From assembly GCA_033060915.1 (NCBI GenBank), contig CM065379.1, positions 32,868,318 to 32,932,317 of the forward strand: a DNA stretch of 64,000 nt, written 5' to 3'. Position 1 is the first letter of the stretch. The number at the start of each line of letters is the position of its first letter. This document shows positions 55,488 to 64,000 of this stretch, piece after piece. A model generated the notes under the pieces. The model saw only the letters and a program-made list of their open reading frames with translations, searched no databases and was not told the DNA's origin. The DNA comes from Euryodendron excelsum (lineage: Eukaryota > Streptophyta > Magnoliopsida > Ericales > Pentaphylacaceae). The position numbers and the translations under genes are program-made.

Positions 55488-57080
55488 ATGGCTCACTTAC
55501 TGGGTGATGATGAGAATAGGGATAGGGGTAATAATGTGCAACCCCCACAACCCCAAGTACCTGCACCACCATAGAGAACTATGAGAGATTATCTCAACCC
55601 ATAAAGACAGACTCTAAACTCTTGCATTATATTACCTCCTGACCAAAATGCATTCTATCTGAAATCAGGTATCATGCAACTAATCACACATTTTCATAGG
55701 ATGGATTCTGAAAATCCATATACTCATCTTAAAGCATTTGAAGAGGTCTATAACATATGTTTTGATAATACCTGCTCTGTCGAGACCATTCGTCTCAAAT
55801 TGTTTCCATTCTCGTTAAAGGATAAGGCTAAAATTTGGTTAAATTCTTTAAGGCCAAGGTCTATTCCATCATAGGATGTCCTTCAGGTTGAGTTTCTTAA
55901 AAAGTTCATTCCTGACCATCGCACAAAGGTGATTCATCGCTAAATTTCACAGTTCACTCCTTTTGAAAATGAAACATTTTACCATAGTTGGGAGAGATAT
56001 AAAGAACTTTTGAATTCGTGTCCGTAATATGGACAAGACCCATGTAAGTTGGTTAATACTTTCTTTTTCGCCTGGACTCCCGAACTCAAAAGGTTTGTGG
56101 AGCCAATTTGCAATGGTTTTTTCTATGATAAATCTCCAGAAGAAGCTTATGACTTCTTTGACTTTCTAGCTGACAATGCAAGATATTGGGACATCACAAG
56201 GACTAAAAATCCTGAGATTAGAAACAACCTAAGGACAAGCACCATGTACCCGTTAAGGCATTTAGATGAGGATAACTCATTGACAGCCACATTGACTAAG
56301 CAATTAGAGGCCTTAGAAATGAAAAAAATTACAGCAATTGAGAGTGAAACCCAAATTAATTGTAATGTGTGTGATAGTAATGAGCATAGGACAGACCTCT
56401 GTCCCACAATTCCAGCATTTAGGGAAGTGTTGCATAGCAAAGTAAATACCATTGCTCCCTATAGTAAACCAACATAAACCCCACAAGGACAAGGAAACCC
56501 ATATGCACCTACATATAACCCAGGATGGAGGAATCATCCCAACTTCAGTCGGAGGAATGATGGTAACTCAGCACCCCAATAATACCAACAACTACAACAA
56601 TTTCATGGCCCTCCCAATCAATACCAAACACAAGGTCAACAATTTCAAACACTAGCACCAAATGTATATAGACCACCTCCTATGAGAACTGTAGAAGATC
56701 CTTTGACCCAATTTATACAAATACAGCAAGTAGCTAATGCTAGACATGATAAATCCATAGAAGAATTAAAGACTTTGTTTGCTTAATCACTAATCAAAGA
56801 GAAAGAAACATTCCCTACACAACTATTACCCAACCCAAATAGGCAAGTTCATGGTGTAGAGATAAATTCGAATCCACCAAATCAAGAGTAAGTTCAAGCA
56901 GTAACCACCCTACGCAACAAAAAAGTCATAGATAAAACTATTCCTAGTAAAGAGTATGCACTTAGGGAGGACACAAGCGAGAGAGTAGAAAAAACATTAG
57001 AAGAAGATAAAGAAAATCTTAAAAAGGTAATGGAGGAGTTAGGAAAGAAGCCTAGTGAAAAGGAGTCTAGGATAAATCAG
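55488..57080 (+). pseudogene. gag of element D (Athila type), decayed
   Basis: A single frame runs from ATG 55488 with at least eight stops. The retrotransposon gag domain is clear: RTMRDYLNP, SCIILPPDQNAF, ENPYTHLKAFEEVYNICFD, LFPFSLKDKAKIWLNSLRP, FFAWTPELKRFVEPICNGFF. A zinc knuckle CNVCDSNEHRTDLC (CX2CX4HX4C) lies at about 56368-56409. A Gln/Asn/Pro-rich region and a charged helical tail (EKTLEEDKENLKKVMEELGK) follow. A frameshift near 57080 leads to the protease. Gag would form the particle and bind RNA; the stops preclude this. Confidence 0.85.
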
Positions 57081-57082
57081 GG

Positions 57083-57898
57083 GACATTAACAAAGAGGAC
57101 TTGCCACGTGCCCCATTCCCTCATAGATTAGCTAAACCGAAGCAAGAACTAATAAATTCTGAAATCTATGAGGTATTCAAGCAAGTGAAAATCAATATTC
57201 CATTCTTAGATGCCATTAATCAGATCTCTTCATATGCAAAGTTCTTAAAGGACTTATGCACCGTTAAGAGATGGCTCATTGTGAGAGAAGCCTCTTTTTT
57301 GAACCAAGAAGCTAGAGAGGTTCTACAAGTAAACCTTCCACCAAAATACAACAACCCAAGGAATCTGATCATTCCATGCATAATTGGAGGTCATAGGATT
57401 GATAACACTTTGCTGGATCTAGGATCCAATGTGAACCTGCTACCTTATTCTATTTACCAACAATTAGGGTTAGGAGAGTTGAAACCTACTAGAATCACCC
57501 TACAGTTAGTTGATCGTTTGATTAAGATTCCTAGGGGCATGGTAGAAGATGTGCTTATCCAAGTAGATAAATTCTACTTCCCAGTTGATTTCGTAGTGTT
57601 AGACACTGTGGGGAACTCATGTGATCATTCTCCAATCTTTATCATTCTAGGTCGTCCCTTCCTAGCAACATTCAATACTATTATTCGTTGTAGGGGCAGG
57701 GAGCTGAACTTATCTTTCGAAAACATGATTGTAGATATGAACATCTTCCACGCGGGTAAGAAACTAGGAGAGTATGAAGACATCAAGAAGGTTAGCATGA
57801 TCGACATTCTAGTACAAGAACATTTTAATAGAAAATTCCTAATAGATCCACTTGAGAGAGCCTTAATTCTAAATGAGCAAATAGAGTATTTAGAATAA
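57083..57898 (+). pseudogene. Aspartic protease region of element D
   Basis: The longest clean frame in the element (57101-57898). A pre-protease helix region (RLAKPKQELINSEIYEVFKQ, FLDAINQISSYAKFLKDLCT) is typical of Athila-like polyproteins. The protease core has LLDLGSNVNLLPYSIYQQLG (active-site Asp at about 57418; the clade has DLG where others have D-S/T-G), KPTRITLQLVDRLIKIPRG and IILGRPFLATFNTII. A stop TAA at 57896-57898 separates it from RT in the same frame. The domain itself may be intact, but upstream shifts prevent a polyprotein. Confidence 0.85.
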
Positions 57899-59520
57899 AT
57901 AGTGATAAATGCGGAAGCAGTAGAGTGTGTTCTTGCTATGTTTGTGAGTCATTGGGCCCAATGTATTGAGCCATTAGGGCTCAGTGCTTGTAAACCTGAA
58001 CCATCAGAAATGGAAGCTCCTATTCTGGAGCGAAAGCCATTGCCATCTACTCTTAAATATACATTTTTAGGCAATGGTGAATCTAACCCAGTAGTGATAT
58101 CCTCTAGCCTGTCCGAATGCCAAGAGGATCGATTGAAGAAAGTGCTTTTAAAGCAACGCAAAGCCATAGGGTGGTCAATTGCTGATTTACATGGTATTAG
58201 CCCATTAGTTTGCACACATCGCATATACTTAGAGGAAGAGGCTAAACCAGTTTGCGAAATGCAAAGGCGATTGAACCCTAACATGAAAGAAGTAGTTAGA
58301 GGAGAAGAGTTGAAACTTCTCAATACAGGTATTATTTACCGAATAGCAGATTCTAGGTGGGTAAGCCCTACTCAAGTGGTCCCTAAAAATTTTGGAGTAA
58401 CACTGGTGAAAATGATAAAGATGAATTAGTACCCACTAGGATCCAGACAAGATGGCAAATGTGCATCAATTATAGACATCTTAATGCTGTCACCACCAAA
58501 GACCACTTTCCATTACCATTTCTTGATCAATTCATAGAGCGGGTGTCGGGTAGAGCTTATTATTATTTTTGAATGGGTATTCGAGCTACAATCAAATTGA
58601 AATAGCCCTAGAAGATCAAGATAAAACTACCTTTACTTGTCCTTTTGGTACGTATGCTTATAGAAGAATGCCTTTCAGCCTATGCAATGCATCGGCCACT
58701 TTCCAAAGATGTATGATGAGCTTAATTAGTGACATGGTAGAAAGAATCTTGAAAGTCTTTATGGATGATTTTTCTGTCTATAGGGATACCTACGACCAAT
58801 ACCTAGAAAATTTGGAAAAATTTTTGCAAAGATGTAAGGAGACCAATTTGGTCCTTAATTGGGAGAAGTGTCATTTTATGGTGACACAAGGGATAGTGTT
58901 AGGACACATAATTTCAAATAAGGGGATAGAAGTTGACAAAGCTAAGATTGACCTTATTCAGAACCTTCCACCCCCTGCCAATGTTAAAGATGTCTATTCA
59001 TTTTTAGGCCATGCTGGGTTTTATCTGCAATTCATTCCAAGTTTTAGTACTATTTCTCGTCCTATGTGCCATTTGTTATCCACGGATATTCCATTTGAAT
59101 GGATGTTCCCTTGCCAACAAGCTTTTGACAAGCTAAATGGGTTCTTGACCACTGCACCCATCATGCAAGCCCCCGATTGGTCTTTACCTTTCAAACTCAT
59201 GTGTGACGCGAGTGACTTCGCTATAGGGATGGTGCTTGGTCAAAGAAAGGACAATAAGCCATATGCCATTTATTATGCTAGCAAAACTTTAAATGATGCG
59301 CAAATGAACTACACTACCATCGAGAAGGAGCTTCTTGAAATGGTCTTTGCCCTTGATAAGTTTAGATCCTAGTTAGTCGGCTCACTTGTCATAGTTTGTA
59401 CTGATCATACCGTACTTAAATACTTACTCATCAAGCCAAACGCTAAGCCCGACTCATACGTTGGATTCTACTCCTTCAAGAGTTTCATATAGAAATCTGG
59501 GACAAAAAAGGGATAGAAAA
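57899..59520 (+). pseudogene. Reverse transcriptase-RNase H of element D, decayed
   Basis: IADLHGISPLVCTHRIYLEE and VVRGEELKLLNTGIIYRIAD lead into RT. A frameshift at about 58400 moves to QMCINYRHLNAVTTKDHFPL (usual CIDYR). A second shift near 58568 leads to FLNGYSSYNQIEIALEDQDK, where the motif A catalytic Asp is Asn. MPFSLCNASATFQRCM and the catalytic KVFMDDFSVY (about 58758-58787) follow. RNase H motifs CDASDFAIG (about 59198), IEKELLEMVFALDKFRS and VCTDHTVLKYL follow, with a stop at 59370 and a shift near 59480. The lost motif A Asp alone would abolish polymerase activity. Confidence 0.88.
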
Positions 59521-60890
59521 CGTGGTAGCTGATCACTTGTCTCGCCTTCCCGTAGATGGCCGAGACCAAGACAAATCTCCCATTTCTAAACATTTTCTTG
59601 ATGAACAACTTTTTTCCATCCAATCTATTACGTATACTAGTACCCCTTGGTTTGCAGATATAACTAATTACTTGGCTTCAGGTAAGATTCCATCTCAATG
59701 GTCATCCAATAATAAAAAGAAGTTTTTTTTAAACGTTAGAGTTTTCATCTGGGATGACCCATAACTTTACAAGTATTACTCGGATCAAGTGATTCGTCAT
59801 TGTGTGTCAGACAATGAATTTCAATCCATAATTAATTTCTACCACTCATATGCATGTGGTGGGCATTTCTCCACCAAGAAAACAATTGCTAAAGTCCTCT
59901 AATGTAAATTTTATTGGCCCACTATGTTTAGAGATATCCATACATTTTGTACTACTTGTGATAGATGTCAAAGACTAGACGCTCTTACTAGAAGAAATAT
60001 GATGCCCTTGAATTCCATAACTGTCATAGAAATATTTGATTATAGGGGCATCAACTTTATAGGGCCTTTTCCTAGTTCTTTCGGACATTTATACATTTTA
60101 GTGGGTATTGATTATGTATCTAAGTGGGTAGAGGCAGTAGCATCCCGTACAAATGATCACCCAGTGGTGATTAAATTTTTAAAAGAAAATAAATTTTCAA
60201 GATTTGGGATGATGTTGCTATTATAAGTGATGGTGGCACCCACTTCTATAATAGACCCGTTGGGGTCTTGATGCGTAGATATGGAGTGCCACACAAAGTC
60301 AGAACGCCCTACTACCCACAAACTAGTGACCAAGTAGAACTCGTCAATAGGGAAATTAAGCATATCTTAGAAAAAATTGTAAACCCCAACTACAATGATT
60401 GGTCCTTAAGGTTGGTGGATGCACTCTGGGCATACCGAACTGCATACAAAACACAGTTGGGCATGTCACCATATAGGCTCGTTTATGGCAAAGCTTGCCA
60501 TTTACCCGTTGAAGTTCAACACAAAGCCTACTAGGCTATTAGACAAATGAACGAAAACCTTGATGATATTGGACATCATCGAAAACTTCAACTCTCAGAG
60601 TTGGACGAATTACGTAATGACGCATATGAAAATGCATGAATTTCTAAAACAAAGATGAAAGTTCTTTACAACACCCGGTTACATCTATTTCCTAGGAAGT
60701 TGCGTAATAAATAGTCGGGCTATCGAAAACAGTCCATGAGAATGGGGCTATCGAAATTTGAAACCCCACAAATGACAATCAATTCACAGTCAATGGTCAT
60801 CGTCTAAAACATTATGTCAAAAATTTTGTGGCAGAAAATAGAGACATTAAGTCTCAAGGATCCACCTCCATTAGAGTAATATTCCAATGA
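59521..60890 (+). pseudogene. Integrase of element D, decayed
   Basis: VADHLSRLPVDG starts the linker. The HHCC zinc finger is present ([26 protein letters not shown]), with a stop between its halves at about 59900. The first catalytic Asp is Asn ([20 protein letters not shown]), the second is present (ISDGGTHF) after a shift near 60205, and the Glu lies in [35 protein letters not shown] and [11 protein letters not shown] follow, then a TAG at 60532. The C-terminus decays with stops and shifts to about 60890. Confidence 0.85.
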
Positions 60891-61139
60891 TAATAGTGTA
60901 TATTAGTGTTGTTGTATTTTAAGGATCTCTAGTGTCTAGTGTGCCCTTCATCATGTAAGTTTGCATCTTTCGTATTTTCTCTTTCTTCCATTGAGGTCAA
61001 TGTGCCTACTAAGTTGGGGGGAGATTAAAGATTTTCTAATGAATTGCATACTGCTTTATAGAAAGAAAAAAAAAAGCATCTTGTTTAAAAACAATGAAAA
61101 AATTGGCCGTACGGACTCCTTTGTACACTTCAAATATTT
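60891..61139 (+). other. Post-integrase spacer of element D with conserved hairpin and purine run
   Basis: CATTG-AGGT-CAATG at about 60989-61002 is the counterpart of the ACATTG-GGGA-CAATGT hairpin of element A. A purine run AAGTTGGGGGGAGA follows at 61011-61024, the kind used as a polypurine tract. The LTR does not start here, so it may be a central or decayed tract. No ORF. Confidence 0.55.
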
Positions 61140-61520
61140 TTACTAGTCTGGGAAACAGGCCACTGGCAATTCGGATGCCCCTCAAGGCCCGTCCAAATGG
61201 CATTCCACACTTAGAAAATTTTTACCGGTTTGTGCACGGCTATTAGCCGTCCGGATGGGCCGTCTGAACGCCTCCCAAGACTTAGAAAAAATTTGAGTCG
61301 ATTGTGCAAAGTACTGGTCGTCCGGACACCCTTCGTGCCTTAGAAAAATTTTTAAGACGGTTCAGACGAGCTCACTGGCCATTCAGATGCCCCGTCTAGA
61401 CGCCTTTAGGCCGTTCAGACGCCCTTGTGGGACCATCCAGACGCTTGCTCCCAGTCTGAACTCCCCTAGGGGACCGTCCGGACGCCATATTTTAAGTTGA
61501 ACGGCACCGTTTTGGACCAC
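61140..61520 (+). repeat. Degenerate GTCCGGACG-rich repeats
   Basis: About ten variants of CCGTCCGGACGCC / CGTTCAGACGCC occur, interspersed with ACTTAGAAAAATTTTT. CGTCCGGACG is palindromic. The set lies directly upstream of TATATAAAA at 61562. A similar design (CGTTCGAACG words, then TATA) is seen in the LTR of element A. Confidence 0.7.
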
Positions 61521-61561
61521 ATCCGGATGCCCTCCAAGGGCCATCTAGACGCCCCTCTGTG

Positions 61562-61570
61562 TATATAAAA
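61562..61570 (+). promoter_or_regulatory. Candidate internal promoter (TATATAAAA) before the extra ORFs of element D
   Basis: TATATAAAA lies 40 bases after the palindromic repeats and about 290 bases before the first extra ORF. CTAAG^GTAACA near 61713 is a possible 5' splice site in its leader. Promoter activity is inferred from layout only. Confidence 0.5.
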
Positions 61571-61857
61571 TGTCCGTATTCCCCCGTTTTGTCTCATTCG
61601 CACACCCACAAAAATTGTTTTCTAAAGAAAGAGGGAGCATCAGGACAAGACAATGAAGTCCTGCCGATTTGAATAGTTATGACCCTTCAACTTCCCGCCT
61701 TTTCATCTTCTAAGGTAACAAACACAACCTTTCACTTCGCTTCTCGAATCCTTTCATTCCCTTATATGCTTTGCTAGGATTAGAATTGTTGTTATAATTT
61801 TGTTGGGTTGTGATTGTGTTGTATTTTATAAACTTATTCTATGAAATTGTTTTGATG

Positions 61858-62963
61858 ACACTGAAAGGAAGTAAGAAGTCGACTAAAAATTCTTTGGCCA
61901 TAAAACCCTTTGAACCCTATTATTTTTCAGATTATGACTCTAAAATTTTTATGAGTTACCAAGCCTATTTGGACTTTAGGAAAACTTGGGCGGGCAAAGC
62001 CGCAGCTGTTGAGCGAAACATAGAATTATGAAATTTTGGGGGTGGTTTTGCCTTAGAAGCCGAGTTCAAAAGGCAGGGATGGAATGACCTAGCCACCTAT
62101 AGGGGAAAATATATCTTAACCCTTTGTGCTGAACTTATGACCAATATCTTAGTGGCCGACAAAACTGAGGGTTAAAAGAGGTTGGTTACTTGGGTAAGAG
62201 GGAGAGATATAATGATTACCCCAGCCACTTTCTACCACCATTATGGGCTTAGGCGTGAGCCTAATGCCAAGTTTTGCCATGGGATTGGGACTCCGAGCCT
62301 CACTAAGATGGCAGGGGAGATTTTAGTAGATGATTAGCCCTGGGTTGAGGGGAAGACCCAGTATGAGAAAAAGTTTTTGAAAATGAGGTACCTTCCATTG
62401 TTCCTATTCTCATGCTATAGTCTATTACCCCAAGCCCGCTATGCCCAGGTCAGCCTACCCCGGGCCCAGTTAATGTGGGCTATTGGAACACAAAAGACCA
62501 TAGACTTGCCTAGTTATATGTTCCTCCAGCTATATCATGATGCCACCAACATAACCTGAGAGAATAGCATTCTATTTGTGTGTATGCTTACTTCCTAATC
62601 CAAGAGTCTAAATTCAACCCACCTTCATTCTTTTCAAGAAAGTCTTCCATGAGTGCCATCAATATGACTTCTATTCACAAGTCAGAAGCACAGTATACGA
62701 GCCACAAGAAGAAAAGGGTCGAGGAAGATGAAAAAGAGGGGAAAGGAGGAACATTGGCTAAGGGGAGTGGCCGTGCTGGGCAGCCTTCATTGGACAATGT
62801 GATAGAGATGTTGGAGTTGCAGGCACTGACGCAACAACACCACACTCAGCTTTTGGAGGCCCACATCAATGCATTTGGAACTTTTCAAACAAAGGTTTTT
62901 GGCAGGTTTGATAGGATTGACAAGGAGCAGAAGCGGCATGGCCAGGCTATTGAGGAGTTATAG
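61858..62963 (+). pseudogene. Extra ORF 1 of element D: putative plant transposon protein (ORF1-like)
   Basis: It begins MTLKGSKKSTKNSLAIKPF at 61858. Recognisable family text follows: FMSYQAYLDFRKTWAGKAAA, a stop at 62029, EAEFKRQGWNDLATYRGKYI, VTWVRGRDIMITPATFYHHY, LPSYMFLQLYHDA. After a TGA at 62558 the C-terminal part continues as a charged helical tail (NVIEMLELQALTQQHHTQLL; FGRFDRIDKEQKRHGQAIEE) to TAG at 62961. Several stops break it. This plant-only family is found in Athila-type and related elements; some call the protein env-like, but no signal peptide or clear membrane segment is visible here. Its role is unknown. Confidence 0.65.
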
Positions 62964-63303
62964 AAAGAGATATCCCGTTCAGTTTGGGATCCATCTCTAA
63001 TATGTAGTGGATAGTAGTTGTTAAAGTTTAGATCATGTGCATTCATGATTATTGTATAATTGATCTAAAACTCTTTTTTTTACATTTTTTGATGCTACGT
63101 TTGTGTTGAAGAGTTTAGATTGTGCGTCACGCTGTGGCGATCTAAAACTCTGTTTTGATTAGAACTATTTGTGTTTTTTATTTACGTTAGTTTAATGGAA
63201 TACTGTTTATCTTAATTTATGTTACACCATTCATTTTCTTTATTTTATTGTGTTTTGTTTATTGTTGTGAGTTTCTCTTAAGAACAAGACAAATAAAGCA
63301 AGT
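62964..63303 (+). other. Spacer between the two extra ORFs with two similar hairpins
   Basis: AGTTTAGATCA (63025-63035) pairs with TGATCTAAAACT (63061-63072), and GAGTTTAGAT (63111-63120) with ATCTAAAACTC (63140-63150). Each stem has the same one-base bulge. The two hairpins share the stem sequence and lie about 85 bases apart. A T run follows the first. No ORF. Confidence 0.6.
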
Positions 63304-64000
63304 TTGATAACCATGTCACTCAAAGGGAGTAAGAACAAATCACAACAAGGAATCAAACGATTTGCTAACTCTCAAGAGAGGGATATGTACATAAATTTGT
63401 TTCAGGGCTAGCAGGTGTTAATAGAACCCTGAGTGCAACTCTTAGATTTTTTTTATGGATTTTTAAAATCTATATTAATACAGCGGGGTTGGCTTTGGAT
63501 GTTAAAAAGAGAAGGTTTGGTGAATATTGACATGGTGCGAGAATTTTATGCTTATTTGAGCATGTTTGAGACACCCGAGCTCTCCATTCAATCCAAAGTA
63601 AGAGGGCATGCGATCACTATTGCTGCAGATGATGTTTGTGAACTTCTGACTTTGCCACGGGTTCCGAGGCCGACCTTTAAGTTGTTTGAAGGTAATTCAC
63701 CACTTAATGATGTGTTGTTTACCGAATTACAGAAAATACCAACAGTGGGTCATCATTCCATCATACCCGTGTCATCTTTAAAAGGGAGTACAGGCTGTTG
63801 AATTTGATCTTTTTCTCAAATATTATACCGGAAATGGATTCGGGTAATTTAGTGGATCACTATAGGTGTTTTTGGCTTTATATTATTGGTAAGGGGTATA
63901 CTATTGATCTGCCTACTCTGATGCTAACTGTTATGGGGAAAGCATGCTATTCATCTGATGGGTTATCCTATGGTTTGTTTATTACTCAACTTTTAGAGCA
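63304..64000 (+). pseudogene. Extra ORF 2 of element D: second putative plant transposon protein, cut by the window end
   Basis: It begins MSLKGSKNKSQQGIKRFANS at 63304, echoing the MTLKGSKKS start of extra ORF 1. Two TAG/TGA stops occur near 63409-63432. Family text then runs: WMLKREGLVNIDMVREFYAY, IQSKVRGHAITIAADDVCEL, LLTLPRVPRPTF. A frameshift near 63798 leads to IPEMDSGNLVDHYRCFWLYI, GYTIDLPTLMLTVMGKA and GLSYGLFITQLLE at the edge. The last part matches the antisense fragment at 33300-33870 (IDLPSLIYKHI; LPYGVTLTHFLE). The protein is longer than what is seen. Confidence 0.65.

Larger units (their letters stand above)
53538..64000 (+). mobile_element. Element D: Athila-like Ty3/gypsy retrotransposon with extra ORFs, 3' end outside the window
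   Basis: LTR, primer site, gag, protease, RT-RNase H and integrase in order, then a hairpin/purine stretch, a promoter-like region and two related extra ORFs. The gag and protease style (SCIILPPDQNAFYLKSG; LLDLGSNVNLLPYS) and tRNA-Asp-type primer site are Athila-type. No second copy of the LTR is seen before base 64000. All ORFs carry stops or shifts. Confidence 0.85.

Overview
The window is repeat DNA from a flowering plant, probably a eudicot. It is almost wholly a stack of nested and decayed LTR retrotransposons. The evidence is Athila-type and Ogre/Tat-type Ty3/gypsy proteins, plant-only ORF families (plant mobile domain; putative plant transposon protein), primer sites resembling plant tRNA tails, and TATAAATACAGA promoters in LTRs. 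I recognise no host gene, tRNA, rRNA or CRISPR array, and no ORF in the window is an intact autonomous gene. The species cannot be named from this sequence.

Layout. 1-3780: 3' end of an Athila-like element (A), with integrase, a long 3' UTR and the 3' LTR. 3781-4905: non-coding; on the minus strand it looks like the 3' end of an older element. 4906-33277: one large Ogre/Tat-like element (B) with about 5 kb LTRs, a decayed gag, no pol, and a spliced-looking antisense ORF next to its polypurine tract. Two solo LTRs of the same superfamily sit inside it: 14435-19691 (TSD TATCC) in the internal region, and 25036-29465 (TSD ACTGG) inside the 3' LTR. 33278-33870: antisense transposon-protein fragment. 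33880-35788: partial LTR (E). 35789-52204: a second Tat/Ogre-like element (C) with a decayed pro-RT-RNaseH-INT, a Copia-like solo LTR inside its 5' LTR and a truncated 3' LTR. 52205-53525: inverted tail of another LTR. 53538-64000: a second Athila-like element (D) with 5' LTR, gag, PR, RT-RH, INT and then two related extra ORFs; its 3' LTR lies beyond the window.

The elements form a chronological stack. B landed in the 3' end of an older minus-strand element and was later hit twice by relatives that were reduced to solo LTRs. C landed in LTR E and then received a Copia-type insertion. Decay is mainly point mutation (CAG or TGG to TAG, CGA to TGA, and CpG to CpA at catalytic Asp codons), as expected for methylated, silenced repeats.

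The most interesting signals are regulatory. The big LTRs share a candidate 5' splice site downstream of the TATA box, matched in the leader by TACTAAC branch points and T-rich acceptors. A second short leader intron is conserved between B and C. A hairpin near the LTR end shows compensatory changes across six copies. Element B also carries an antisense, apparently spliced PMD-like gene ending in an acidic activation-like tail.
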